Shown here: in pieces, positions 35,931 to 45,653 of the stretch
How the letters are laid out: every line of letters starts with the position of its first letter
Numbering within the stretch: the stretch's first letter is position 1
Source: an uncultured SAR116 cluster alpha proteobacterium
GTDB lineage: Bacteria; Pseudomonadota; Alphaproteobacteria; Puniceispirillales; Marisalimonadaceae
Direction: 5' to 3'
Assembly (NCBI GenBank): GCA_902593735.1
Contig: CACJJL010000008.1
Location: 1 to 64,000, forward strand
Length of the DNA: 64,000 nt
Notes under the pieces: generated by a model
What the model saw: the letters and a program-made list of their open reading frames with translations, nothing else
The model's database searches: none
Told to the model about the DNA's origin: nothing
Program-made: the position numbers and the translations under genes

Positions 35931-38276
35931 ATGCCAAGCAAAATAAAAAAACCAACGTCATTTCATTGGGGTAGTTACTACGCTGAAATTGAAAATGAAA
36001 AGATTGTTAGCATGCGTCCTTATGAAAATGATAAAGACCCATCAAAGATTGCGAATGGTATAATAAACAGCATTGATGATGAATTACGAATAAGAGTTCC
36101 TCATATTCGAAAAGGTTACTTGAGAGAAATCCGTAAAGAATTAGCAAATAGTAAAATGGCATTGACTGGAAAACGAAGTAGGGAAAAAAGAGGTTCAGAT
36201 AATTTTGTGACTGTTACCTGGGAAGAAGCAATTGATATTGTTGCTTTTGAGCTGAATAGAGTTAAAAAAAGATATAAGAATAAAGCCTTCTTTGCTGGCT
36301 CATACGGTTGGGGTTCTGCTGGAAGGTTTCATCATGCCCAAAGTCAACTTCATAGATTTTTTAACTGCTATGGTGGATATACTAAGTCTGTAAATACCTA
36401 TTCTTATGCAGCTAGTGAAACAATCATACCTCATGTAATTGGTATGAAGTATCGGCAATTTCTTGATACTCATACCGATTGGAATAATATCAAAGATAAT
36501 TCTGAATTAATTGTAATGTTTGGTGGTTTACCTCTTAAAAATGCCCAAGTAAACTCAGGTGGAGTTGGAAAACATACAACCAAAGAATATATAAAAAAAT
36601 GTGCACAAAAAGGCATAAAATTTATTAATATCAGCCCAATGGAAATGGAAGCTGATATAATATGTAAAGCTGAATGGGTTAAAATAAGACCGGGTACTGA
36701 TACAGCATTGATGCTTGGTATTGCATTTATTTTAGAAACAGAAAGCCTTGCTGATAGAGAATTTCTTAATAAATATTGTGTTGGATATGAAAAATTTCTT
36801 CAATATCTAAAGGGTATAACTGATGGTAAAGCCAAAACGCACTTTTGGGCATCTAAAATCACAGGTATTCCAAGTAATACAATATATAATATAGCAAAAA
36901 AAATGTATTCAAACAGAACGATGATTACTGGAGCTTGGGCATTGCAACGTCAGCAGTATGGAGAACAACCACACTGGATGATAATAGTCCTTGCCTGTAT
37001 GTTAGGGCAAATAGGATTACCAGGTGGAGGTTTTGGACTAGGATATAGTGCAGAAAACGGTATTGGGAATCCAGTTCAACATTTTAAGTGGCCTTCTTTT
37101 GAACAATTTAAAAATCCTATACCCGAATTTATTCCAGTGGCTAGAATTTCAGACATGTTATTACAGCCTGGAAAAGTTTTTTCTTATAATGGAAACGAAA
37201 TTAAATACCCTGACATAAAATTAGTATATTGGGCAGGTGGTAATCCATTTCATCATCAGATGAACTTAAAAAAGTTAATTAAAGCTTTTAAGCAACCAGA
37301 CACTATAATTGTAAATGAAATCTGGTGGAATAGTCTTTCACGACACTCAGACATAATATTACCAGCAACAACTTCTTTAGAAAGAAATGATATTAGTGTA
37401 AAACATTGGGATCAAACAATTTCACCAATGTATAAAGCAATTGAACCCATAGGCGAGTCAAAATCAGACTATGAGATTTTTTCTGAAATTTCTTCAAAAT
37501 TAAATTTCAAAGATAAATTTACTGAAGGTAAGGATGAAGATAAATGGTTGAAATTTATTTGGGAAGAAGCAAAAAACAAAGCAAAAGAAGAGGGATTTAC
37601 TTTACCTGAATTTGAAAAATTTTGGAAAAATGGCTTTCAAGAAGTCTTATCACCTAAAAAACAAACGATTTTGTTAGAAGAATTTAGAATGGATCCAGAA
37701 AATCATCCCATTTCTACTCCCTCAGGAAAAATAGAAATTTTTTCTGAAACAATAGATAGCTTTAACTATAAAGACTGTCCAGGTCATCCCACTTGGTTGG
37801 AACAAGAAGAGTGGTTAGGCTCAAATTTAACAAAACAATTCCCACTTCAACTTATATCAGGACAACCTCACAATAGATTGCACAGTCAACTTGATAATGG
37901 TTCTGAAAGCCAAAATGAAAAAATACGAGGAAGAGAACCAATTAAAATTCATCCTCAAGACGCTCAAACTAGAAAATTAGAAAATGGTGATATTGTTGAA
38001 GTCTTTAACAAAAGAGGTAAATGCCTTGCAGGAGTTATTATCAGTGAAGAAGTCATGAAAGGTGTGGTTTTTCTTCCCGTAGGTGCTTGGTATGACCCTA
38101 TTGACGACGGTGCTTACTGTATACACGGAAATCCAAATGTTTTGACAGAAGATATTGGTACATCCTCCCTAGCCCAAGGTCCGTCTGCTCATTCTACTTT
38201 AGTTGAAATTAAAAAATATACCAAAGAATTACCAGAAATTACCGTTTTTGATAAACCTAAAATCGTGAATAAATAG
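35931..38276 (+). CDS. Molybdopterin oxidoreductase, BisC/TorA-like
   Basis: DMSO-reductase family molybdoenzyme of 781 residues. It lacks an N-terminal Fe-S Cys motif and has no Tat or Sec signal, so like E. coli BisC it is cytoplasmic. Ser158 in NTYSYAASE aligns with the Mo-ligand Ser of DMSO/TMAO reductase. The C-terminal molybdopterin domain has LISGQPHNRLHSQLDNGS, GREPIKIHPQDAQ, KRGKCLAGVIIS and the HGNPNVLTEDIGTSSLAQGP region in shortened form, closely resembling BisC. Known relatives reduce biotin or methionine sulfoxides; here the gene stands between a YdiJ-like enzyme and a degenerate racemase, so the substrate is open. Confidence 0.9.
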   Translation: MPSKIKKPTSFHWGSYYAEIENEKIVSMRPYENDKDPSKIANGIINSIDDELRIRVPHIRKGYLREIRKELANSKMALTGKRSREKRGSDNFVTVTWEEAIDIVAFELNRVKKRYKNKAFFAGSYGWGSAGRFHHAQSQLHRFFNCYGGYTKSVNTYSYAASETIIPHVIGMKYRQFLDTHTDWNNIKDNSELIVMFGGLPLKNAQVNSGGVGKHTTKEYIKKCAQKGIKFINISPMEMEADIICKAEWVKIRPGTDTALMLGIAFILETESLADREFLNKYCVGYEKFLQYLKGITDGKAKTHFWASKITGIPSNTIYNIAKKMYSNRTMITGAWALQRQQYGEQPHWMIIVLACMLGQIGLPGGGFGLGYSAENGIGNPVQHFKWPSFEQFKNPIPEFIPVARISDMLLQPGKVFSYNGNEIKYPDIKLVYWAGGNPFHHQMNLKKLIKAFKQPDTIIVNEIWWNSLSRHSDIILPATTSLERNDISVKHWDQTISPMYKAIEPIGESKSDYEIFSEISSKLNFKDKFTEGKDEDKWLKFIWEEAKNKAKEEGFTLPEFEKFWKNGFQEVLSPKKQTILLEEFRMDPENHPISTPSGKIEIFSETIDSFNYKDCPGHPTWLEQEEWLGSNLTKQFPLQLISGQPHNRLHSQLDNGSESQNEKIRGREPIKIHPQDAQTRKLENGDIVEVFNKRGKCLAGVIISEEVMKGVVFLPVGAWYDPIDDGAYCIHGNPNVLTEDIGTSSLAQGPSAHSTLVEIKKYTKELPEITVFDKPKIVNK

Positions 38277-38287
38277 AGAACTTAAAC

Positions 38288-38992
38288 TTGAGCATTGAAA
38301 TTTGTATAATTAATCCGTATTCATCTGCTATATCGAACGAAAAAATTAAGAATTGTGCTTTAAAAGTAAGTTGCAAAGATTCTAGTTTATTCATTAACAA
38401 AAAAAACTCTCAAGAAAACTATTTTGACTTACATAGTGAATCAATAAATATTTCAAAATTACTTAAAGTAGTTGAAATAAATAATTCGTCGGACGCTTTT
38501 ATAATTGTTTCTTTTGAAGATATTGGCGTCGATACAATTAGAAAAATTACCTCTAAACCAATTATTGGTCTTGGTGAAGCTTCTTTTTATACTGCAAATA
38601 TGATTGCAAATAAGTTTTCAATAATTACAAATTTATCTAATTCACATGAAGCATTAAAAAATAACTTAATAAAATATGACATGGATCATAAATGCGTCTC
38701 TATAAAATCAATTGAAGTTCCAGTTTTAGATATGGAAACAATGTCTAAATCTAACCTAACAAAATTGGATAACGAAATTCAAAGAACAATCACAGAAGAT
38801 AATCCAGAGGCTATAATTATAACAAGCCCAAGCATTTATAATTTATCAAAAAACTTAAGTAAAAAGTTCAACATTCAAATTATTGAAGGTATAACAGCTG
38901 CCACAGCTTTAATAGAAAATTTTGCTAAATTAGATTTACAAATAAAAAAATTTGCGACTAAACCTAATAGAAATTTTGGAATACCAATTTAA
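38288..38992 (+). CDS. Hydantoin-racemase-like protein lacking catalytic cysteines (paralogue 1)
   Basis: A 234-residue member of the Asp/Glu-hydantoin racemase family. It aligns with the hydantoin racemase at 62956-63687 through IIGLGEASFYTANMIANKF, SIEVPVLDMET and IIEGITAAT. Both catalytic Cys are replaced: Ser75 in IIVSFEDIG (Cys76 in the other) and Ser180 in IIITSPSIY (Cys181 there). The INPNTT start is INPYSS. It starts at TTG 38288, 11 bases after the molybdoenzyme gene. It is probably not a two-base racemase; a binding, lyase or decaying role is possible. Confidence 0.75.
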   Translation: MSIEICIINPYSSAISNEKIKNCALKVSCKDSSLFINKKNSQENYFDLHSESINISKLLKVVEINNSSDAFIIVSFEDIGVDTIRKITSKPIIGLGEASFYTANMIANKFSIITNLSNSHEALKNNLIKYDMDHKCVSIKSIEVPVLDMETMSKSNLTKLDNEIQRTITEDNPEAIIITSPSIYNLSKNLSKKFNIQIIEGITAATALIENFAKLDLQIKKFATKPNRNFGIPI

Positions 38993-38997
38993 ACTAA

Positions 38998-40629
38998 TCA
39001 TAAAAATTCATTTTCTAAATCTTTATTTAATAGAGACTGTTCTCTTTCAGAGTAATCACCTAGACCGGCGCCTCCAGGTGTGTAAATCTGAAGGATATCA
39101 CCTGCTTTAATAAGTTGTGTACCCTTACCATTTAGTCTACCTTTACCTTTAATTGACACTTGTCCAGGTTTACCATTGCTTCCATCCAAGCGTCCTCTTG
39201 CTGGAAATTTAATTCTATCAAAAGAAGCTAAAAGGTCCATATCCTCATCTATTGCTGATTTAATTTCTATTACTTGACCCAGGCCTCCATTATACTTTCC
39301 CTTACCACCACTTCCTGGATTATATTCTTTTTTTAGAAATAATAATGGAGCAACTGCTTCATTAATTTCAACTGGAGTTCCTTTTACACCTGAAGGGTAG
39401 GCAGTAGCAGATAATCCATCCTTATTTGGTCTTGCTCCTGTTCCACCATTAACTACAGCAGTAACTGCAAACAACGAGTTTTTATTAGCTCCCCTATCAG
39501 TCTTTCCACGAAATGTAATGTTCCATAAACAGGAAGCTCCTTCTGCAGGCACTTTTTCCGGTATGGCTTTTTCTAAACAACCAAAAACTACATCCGGAAG
39601 CATTTGACCAATAATATGTCTTGCGCATACTGCAGCAGGATAAGGCGCATTTAAAATCGAACCCAATGGCGCATCAATTTCAAAAGGTTTAAGAGATCCT
39701 GCATTATTTGGAACTTCTGCGCTTACAAGACAACTCAATCCAAAACAAGTGTAAGCCTTGGTATATGATAATGGTACATTAATACCAAATTTTGATTTAT
39801 CAGAAGTACCTGTATAATCTACTGTTATTGAATTATTTGAAACTGTTAGTTTAGCTTCTAAATTAATATCTTTTTCAAATCCATCTATCATCATAGAATT
39901 TTTATATTCACCATTTGGGATTTTCTTAATTTCATTTTCTACAGCAGATAATGACTTGTCGTATATAAAATCAGATAATTTTTTTAAATCATCAATTTCA
40001 AATTCTTTCATCATTTCAACTAATCTAGTGCAACCTATATCATTACATGCAGCCAATGAATAAACATCACCTTCAGTTTCTACAGGTTGTCTTGTGTTTT
40101 GGCTAACTAGTTTTAACAATGTTTTATTCATTACACCTCTATCAGCTAATTTCAACATAGGTATGTAAAGTCCTTCCATGTGAATATCAGTAGCATCGGG
40201 ACCTACTCCTAATCCTCCGATATCTGTCAAATGAGATGTACAAGAAAAAAGACCAACTATTTTGTTATCTTTGAAACAAGGGGTTGTTAGTACAAAATCG
40301 TTCAAATGCCCAGTACCCATCCATGGATCATTTGTAATAAATATGTCTCCTTCATTCATTGTGTTTATTGGAAAATGATAGATAAAATGCTTTACCGACT
40401 CTGCCATAGAATTAACATGGCCAGGAGTACCTGTAACTGCTTGAGCCATCATTCTACCTTCTAAATCAAATACACCAGCAGAAATATCTCCACATTCACG
40501 AACAATTGGACTAAATGCAGTTCTGACTAGTGTTTGACCTTGCTCTTCAACAACAGACAGAAGTCTATTCCACATTACTTGATTTTTAATATTATTTTTG
40601 TCATCAATTAAATTATTCTTATTCATCAT
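38998..40629 (-). CDS. hyuB: Hydantoinase B/oxoprolinase family protein
   Basis: The 543-residue B subunit of an ATP-dependent cyclic amide hydrolase (N-methylhydantoinase or 5-oxoprolinase type), acting with HyuA. Family blocks include VRECGDISAGVFDLEGRM, PGHVNSMAESVKHF, DIFITNDPWMGTGHLNDF, TSHLTDIGGLGVG and the C-terminal GGKGKYNGGLGQVIEIKS and YTPGGAGLGD. It overlaps the end of hyuA by 11 bases. It is the last gene of the eight-gene operon and converges with the plus-strand racemase paralogue. The substrate (hydantoin, oxoproline, other imide or lactam) is unresolved. Confidence 0.92.
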   Translation of the reverse strand: MMNKNNLIDDKNNIKNQVMWNRLLSVVEEQGQTLVRTAFSPIVRECGDISAGVFDLEGRMMAQAVTGTPGHVNSMAESVKHFIYHFPINTMNEGDIFITNDPWMGTGHLNDFVLTTPCFKDNKIVGLFSCTSHLTDIGGLGVGPDATDIHMEGLYIPMLKLADRGVMNKTLLKLVSQNTRQPVETEGDVYSLAACNDIGCTRLVEMMKEFEIDDLKKLSDFIYDKSLSAVENEIKKIPNGEYKNSMMIDGFEKDINLEAKLTVSNNSITVDYTGTSDKSKFGINVPLSYTKAYTCFGLSCLVSAEVPNNAGSLKPFEIDAPLGSILNAPYPAAVCARHIIGQMLPDVVFGCLEKAIPEKVPAEGASCLWNITFRGKTDRGANKNSLFAVTAVVNGGTGARPNKDGLSATAYPSGVKGTPVEINEAVAPLLFLKKEYNPGSGGKGKYNGGLGQVIEIKSAIDEDMDLLASFDRIKFPARGRLDGSNGKPGQVSIKGKGRLNGKGTQLIKAGDILQIYTPGGAGLGDYSEREQSLLNKDLENEFL

Positions 40630-42688
40630 TTCTATGTTCCATTTGCAAAAAATTATTACTTAAAACTTTTGTATTAAAATTATTAGAAACAACTATTGTA
40701 GTTTGGTCTTCTGTAATTACACATTGACCCTGTATCATATCTCCAGGATTTAACATTGCCCTTTCATAATTTGGTATTTTAATTTTTTTTCCACTTTCAT
40801 AATCACAAAAATCAATTAGGGTATCTACTTTTATATTATTATAAGCATCTCGTTCTATATATTCACTGGAGGTCGCATCTATAATAGATAATGACAAAGA
40901 CCAAGTTAAAATTTCTACGTCAGCGTTTGGCAATATTCGAGAATATAGTTTTTCGTAATTTGTTTCAAAAGAGTCTTTGATTTTGTTTTCATCTCTAGTT
41001 GACAATACTTCATTTTCTATAGGCACTTTGATTTCATGCCCTTGTCCAGCATATCGCATAAATGCGAAACGCTCTTCGATATATTCTGTTTTTTCAGAGT
41101 TGATTTGTATAATTTTTTTTGCTTCATCCCTCATGGAACTTAGTAAATTATTAACTTTTTCAAAGTTAAATTTATTTAATAACATTCTAAGACTTTTAAC
41201 TACTTCATATCCAACAGGTGCTTTCAAAAAACCGACTGCTGAACCTACACTTGCATTTGTAGGGATGATAATTTTTTTTACTCTTAATTTTTCTGCAACT
41301 CTTGAGATATGAAGAGGGGCAGCCCCTCCAAATCCAATGAGAGTTCTGTTTGATGTTTCGTGACCTTGTTCAACAGTGTGAACTCTAGCTGCATTTGACA
41401 TGGTTTCATCTACTATTTCAGATATTGCTAATGCAGCTGTTTCAGTCTTAATGTTAAGCTTTTCGCTTATATTTTTTGTAATTGCATTTTTAGCAAATTC
41501 TTTGGATAGGTTTATTTTGCCCCCAGCAAATTTATCAGCATCAATCTTTCCTATTACTAAATCAGCATCCGTTATTGTTGGATTATTACCCCCGTTTGAG
41601 TAACATGCTGGGCCTGGATTTGAACCAGCACTGTCTGGCCCAGTTATTATTTGTTCTAACTTATTTACCCGTGCTATGGATCCACCTCCAGCACCAATTT
41701 CAACCATTTCAATTACGGGGATTCTTAATGGTAAACCACTTCCTTTTTTGAACCTTGCTTTTCTGTCAACTTCAAACTCTCGAGCTTTAATTGCTTTCTG
41801 GTTTTCAATTATGGTTATCTTAGCCGTTGTTCCACCCATATCGAATGATATCACTTTATCTAATTTCAAATCTTCAGCAATAGATGTTGCCAAAATAGCA
41901 CCACCAGCAGGACCAGACTCAACTAATCTAACTGGATTGTTACATGCACTTAAAACATTAGTTAAAGTTCCACCAGAGGTCATTAATAAGAGCGGACAAT
42001 TGAAACCTTTTTGCTTTAATTCAGTATCTAATTTTTTTAAATAAGAAGATATTAAAGGTTTTATATATGAGTTTACTACAGTAGTGGTAAAACGTTCATA
42101 TTCTCTTATTTCTGGGCAGACATCAGAAGAAATACTTACTTCTACATCTGGTAAGTATTTTAATAAAAATTCTTTTAGTTCATTTTCATTTTTAGAATTT
42201 GCATAAGAATGAAGAAAGCCAATTCCAACACTTTCAAATTTTTCATTTTTTATTGTATCAACTAAACTGTGAAATTTTTTCGTATTTATAGGCTTAATAA
42301 TATTTCCATTAATATCCGTTCTTTCTTCTATTACATATCTATGCTTCCTTGGAACAAGTGACATTGTTTTTTCAATAAGTATGTCATACTGATCAAATCT
42401 ACTTTCATAACCAATATCTAAAACATCCCTAAAACCCTCGGTTGTTATAAAACAAGTTTTGGCACCCTTTCTTTCAATGACTGAATTTGTAGCCAAAGTC
42501 GTACCATGAATAATCATCTTTATATCTGAAGAATTTATTTTATTTTCATGTAATAGTTCAACTACGCCTTGAATTACCGCAACTTCAGGTTGAGAGGAGG
42601 AAGTAAGCACTTTTTTAGTGAAAAGTTCTTTTTTGTTTTCTAAAACTATGTCTGTAAAAGTTCCACCAATATCAATAGCAAGTCTCAT
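40619..42688 (-). CDS. hyuA: Hydantoinase/oxoprolinase A family protein
   Basis: The 689-residue ATP-binding A subunit. The ASKHA-type phosphate-binding motif is IDIGGTFTDIVLE near residues 4-16, and SFDMGGTTAKITI near 282-294 and the GFGGAAPLHISRVAE region near 450 are conserved. HGTTLATNSVIERKGAKTCF completes the N-terminal domain. It forms an operon with hyuB (11-base overlap). ATP cleavage drives opening of a lactam or ureide ring. Being downstream of a TRAP transporter and a PuuE-like enzyme, it likely handles a related imported compound. Confidence 0.93.
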   Translation of the reverse strand: MRLAIDIGGTFTDIVLENKKELFTKKVLTSSSQPEVAVIQGVVELLHENKINSSDIKMIIHGTTLATNSVIERKGAKTCFITTEGFRDVLDIGYESRFDQYDILIEKTMSLVPRKHRYVIEERTDINGNIIKPINTKKFHSLVDTIKNEKFESVGIGFLHSYANSKNENELKEFLLKYLPDVEVSISSDVCPEIREYERFTTTVVNSYIKPLISSYLKKLDTELKQKGFNCPLLLMTSGGTLTNVLSACNNPVRLVESGPAGGAILATSIAEDLKLDKVISFDMGGTTAKITIIENQKAIKAREFEVDRKARFKKGSGLPLRIPVIEMVEIGAGGGSIARVNKLEQIITGPDSAGSNPGPACYSNGGNNPTITDADLVIGKIDADKFAGGKINLSKEFAKNAITKNISEKLNIKTETAALAISEIVDETMSNAARVHTVEQGHETSNRTLIGFGGAAPLHISRVAEKLRVKKIIIPTNASVGSAVGFLKAPVGYEVVKSLRMLLNKFNFEKVNNLLSSMRDEAKKIIQINSEKTEYIEERFAFMRYAGQGHEIKVPIENEVLSTRDENKIKDSFETNYEKLYSRILPNADVEILTWSLSLSIIDATSSEYIERDAYNNIKVDTLIDFCDYESGKKIKIPNYERAMLNPGDMIQGQCVITEDQTTIVVSNNFNTKVLSNNFLQMEHRNDE

Positions 42689-42712
42689 TAATTGAAATCC
42701 TTTAAAACATTA

Positions 42713-44011
42713 TCATTGGATCATAAAATTGACGGGTGCTGTAACAATTTGAGGAAAAATTACAATTATAACTATGCTTAATAACATTAAAAAGAAAAAG
42801 GGCAAGGCTGCTTTTGTAACTTTTAATATATCTCTACCTGTCATTCCTTGAAGAACAAATAAATTAAATCCTACTGGAGGAGTAATCTGGGCCATTTCAA
42901 CAACTATTACAGTAAAAATTCCAAACCAAATTAAGTCTATGCCAGCTGTCTGGACCATTGGTAAAACCACAGATGCTGTCAAAACCATCATGGATGTTCC
43001 CTCAAGGAAACAACCAAGGAAAATGTATAATATTGTTAAAATTGCTAAAAGTGAAAGTTGTGATAATTCAAAGTCATTAACTATTTGTCCTAATTGTTTT
43101 GGGATACCAGTATAACCCATTGCAACTGAAAGAAAGGCAGCTCCCACAATTATAAAATTGATCATGCAGGAGGTCTTTACAGCTCCCATTAAGCTAGCCA
43201 TAAAACTTTTAAAATTAAGTGATTTTGAAGACCATGCAAGAATAAGCGCTCCAATCACACCAATAGTTGCAGCCTCTGTTGGGGTAGCATAACCACCATA
43301 AATTGATCCAAGAACAAAAAATATTAATGCAACTACTGGAAGCAAGTTTCTTGCTGCTTTTATTTTTTCAAAAAAAGTATAACTTACATTTTGTTTTGGT
43401 GCTAAAGAAGGATTAAGTTTAGATCTAATTGCTATATATGACATAAAAATTAAAATAATCATTATACCTGGCAGAACACCAGCTATGAAAAGTCTTGAAA
43501 TAGACACTTGAGCTAAAACACCATAAACAATAAGCATAATTGAAGGTGGAATTAACAATCCTAATGTGCCGGAACCTGCTAAAGAACCTATGCTGAGGGT
43601 CTCGTCATAATTTCTTTTCTTTAATTCAGGTATACTCATTCTACCTATAGTGGCACAAGTGACTGCGCTAGAGCCTGCAACAGCAGCCATTATACCACAA
43701 CCAACTACATTTACATGCAACAAACCTCCAGGTAAATTAGATAACATTGGTGAAAGACCTTTAAACATTTCTGAAGAAAGTCTTGTTCTAAAAAGTATTT
43801 CGCCCATCCAAATAAATAAAGGTAAGGCTGTTAATGCCCAATTCCAACTTGCATCCCATAATGTGCTTGCAAGGAGTGATCCTACGGGTGCTGGTGTGAA
43901 AAATTCTAGTAATATATAACCCAAGGTAATTAATGCTGGAGCTACCCAGATACCTAACGATAAAAGAAACAATAATAAGATAAATAAAATTAATGATAAT
44001 CCAGTAGCCAT
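42713..44011 (-). CDS. TRAP transporter large permease (DctM type)
   Basis: A 432-residue membrane permease with about twelve helices. Core blocks are GSSAVTCATIGRMSIPELKK and GTLGLLIPPSIMLIVYG near residues 114-165, plus GGYATPTEAATIGVIGAL near 240-257. It is distinct in sequence from the permease at 28698-30014. It is followed at 24 bases by hyuA and preceded by its DctQ partner. The transported substrate probably feeds the HyuAB and PuuE-like enzymes. Confidence 0.92.
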   Translation of the reverse strand: MATGLSLILFILLLFLLSLGIWVAPALITLGYILLEFFTPAPVGSLLASTLWDASWNWALTALPLFIWMGEILFRTRLSSEMFKGLSPMLSNLPGGLLHVNVVGCGIMAAVAGSSAVTCATIGRMSIPELKKRNYDETLSIGSLAGSGTLGLLIPPSIMLIVYGVLAQVSISRLFIAGVLPGIMIILIFMSYIAIRSKLNPSLAPKQNVSYTFFEKIKAARNLLPVVALIFFVLGSIYGGYATPTEAATIGVIGALILAWSSKSLNFKSFMASLMGAVKTSCMINFIIVGAAFLSVAMGYTGIPKQLGQIVNDFELSQLSLLAILTILYIFLGCFLEGTSMMVLTASVVLPMVQTAGIDLIWFGIFTVIVVEMAQITPPVGFNLFVLQGMTGRDILKVTKAALPFFFLMLLSIVIIVIFPQIVTAPVNFMIQ

Positions 44012-44023
44012 ATATTTTCTCTT

Positions 44024-44539
44024 TTAAGTATTATCCTTTAATATTGGATCAGCATTTTTTACATAAGACGGCTGTTCCTTTTTCCAAACTGTAAAAAAAT
44101 CGTCAATAAGAGCAATTAGAAATATAGTTACGCCTATAGACATACTTATCCTCGGTATCCAAAAAGGAATAGCTAATAGACCAGGGCTGATGTCGTCGAA
44201 AATAAATGAAAAGTAGACAAAGTCCCAGCTCCAATATGTTAAATAACTAGTGATTATAATACAAAAAGACAATGAGAAGAGTTCTTGGTATCTTCTAACT
44301 TTTTTTCCTAATAATCTTGTGAATAAAGTTACTCTTATGTGTTCACCACTGTTAAAAGTATATGAAAGCCCAAAAAAAGTTAAAGCTGCCAGACTAAAGC
44401 CAGCAGTTTCAGTAGAATCTACTGTGATATTTACAAATCTTCCTAAAATTTGAGCGACTATGGTCATAGCGATCAAGACCATAAAAAAAGCAGAAAGATA
44501 GCCACTGTATAAATATAATTTGTTCAATTTATTTCTCAT
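44024..44539 (-). CDS. TRAP transporter small permease (DctQ type)
   Basis: A 171-residue four-helix DctQ subunit. AETAGFSLAALTFFGLSYTF-like helix 2 and the GEHIRVTLFTRLL segment fit the family. It lies 12 bases upstream of its large permease and 18 bases downstream of the binding-protein gene. Confidence 0.88.
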   Translation of the reverse strand: MRNKLNKLYLYSGYLSAFFMVLIAMTIVAQILGRFVNITVDSTETAGFSLAALTFFGLSYTFNSGEHIRVTLFTRLLGKKVRRYQELFSLSFCIIITSYLTYWSWDFVYFSFIFDDISPGLLAIPFWIPRISMSIGVTIFLIALIDDFFTVWKKEQPSYVKNADPILKDNT

Positions 44540-44557
44540 GACTATCTCTCTAAGATT

Positions 44558-45532
44558 TTAACGCATAGATAAATATCTATCTAATACCGCATTAGCTTCT
44601 GGGCTAGCTTTTGACCTCCAATTTTTCATCATTTCGAGACCAATGCTTTTCATTTTGCTAATCACCTCGTCAGGAGCATTTTTGGAAGACATTCCATTTT
44701 TCTTTAGAATATCAATTTGCTTTTTAGTAGTTTCAGCACTCATTTCCCAACCTCTAAGCTCAGCTTTTTTTGCAGCAGCTAACATGTTACTCTGATCACC
44801 TTTAGATAGAGCATTGAATGCTTTTTTAGTTACAACTACGGCATTTTTACTAAATATAGCTCCAGCATATGTAAAATGTTTTGTATTGTCCCATGCTTGA
44901 ATATCTATACCTGTTTGCGGACTAGTAAATAAAGCTTCAATAAGACCTGTAGAAAATGCCTGAGGAATTTCTGCGAAAGGTAGAATTGTTGCATTAAATC
45001 CTAGCATAGATCCCATTTGTTGTGTGGCTGTAGAATATATTCTAAGTTTTTTACCACTAAAGTCAGAAACACTATTCACAGGAAACTTAGTATAAAAACC
45101 TTGTCCTGGCCATGGGGCAGTATATAAAATCATAAGTCCTTTTTTATCGAATTTTTCTTGAAGATATTCCATCTGCACATCTTTTAGTAACCAAGCACTT
45201 GAATAGTCTGGTGCAATAAAAGGTAATCCAGCTAAAATATACATTGGGTCTTCATTACCATAAATACCTAACCTAATTTCACCAATTGGAATTTGACCTC
45301 TTTGAAGAGAAGTTTTTATAGCATCTAATTTAATTAGAGTGTCATTGGGATTTAAATTGATATTGACTGAAGTATTAGTCTTAACATCATCTATAAATTT
45401 AATTATATTTTGTGTATGAAAGTTACTTTTTGGATAACCTGAAGCCATTGTCCAATCTGCTGCATGCAAATTGAAACTAAAAATAGATACGGCTACAAAA
45501 AGAAACATTCTCTTAAAAATTATTGTAAACAT
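44558..45532 (-). CDS. TRAP transporter substrate-binding protein (DctP type)
   Basis: A 324-residue binding protein with a Sec signal (about 1-24, hydrophobic core MFLFVAVSIFSFNLHA). The DctP blocks QRGQIPIGEIRLGIYGNED, SDFSGKKLRIYSTATQQMGS in part and ALFTSPQTGIDIQAWDN mark the fold, with the carboxylate-binding Arg in KLRIYSTAT. AAGGA precedes ATG 45532. The fold variant resembles C4-type DctP only loosely, so the ligand is open. Confidence 0.9.
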   Translation of the reverse strand: MFTIIFKRMFLFVAVSIFSFNLHAADWTMASGYPKSNFHTQNIIKFIDDVKTNTSVNINLNPNDTLIKLDAIKTSLQRGQIPIGEIRLGIYGNEDPMYILAGLPFIAPDYSSAWLLKDVQMEYLQEKFDKKGLMILYTAPWPGQGFYTKFPVNSVSDFSGKKLRIYSTATQQMGSMLGFNATILPFAEIPQAFSTGLIEALFTSPQTGIDIQAWDNTKHFTYAGAIFSKNAVVVTKKAFNALSKGDQSNMLAAAKKAELRGWEMSAETTKKQIDILKKNGMSSKNAPDEVISKMKSIGLEMMKNWRSKASPEANAVLDRYLSMR

Positions 45533-45653
45533 TTTAAATTCCTTTCATAGTATTTGTACAATAATTAAGCATTCAGAATAATAAAGAGTCAAATTGAATT
45601 AAAGGTGAGCAAAAATTTAATTAGATAACTTGATATAAATGTAAAAAAATTAA

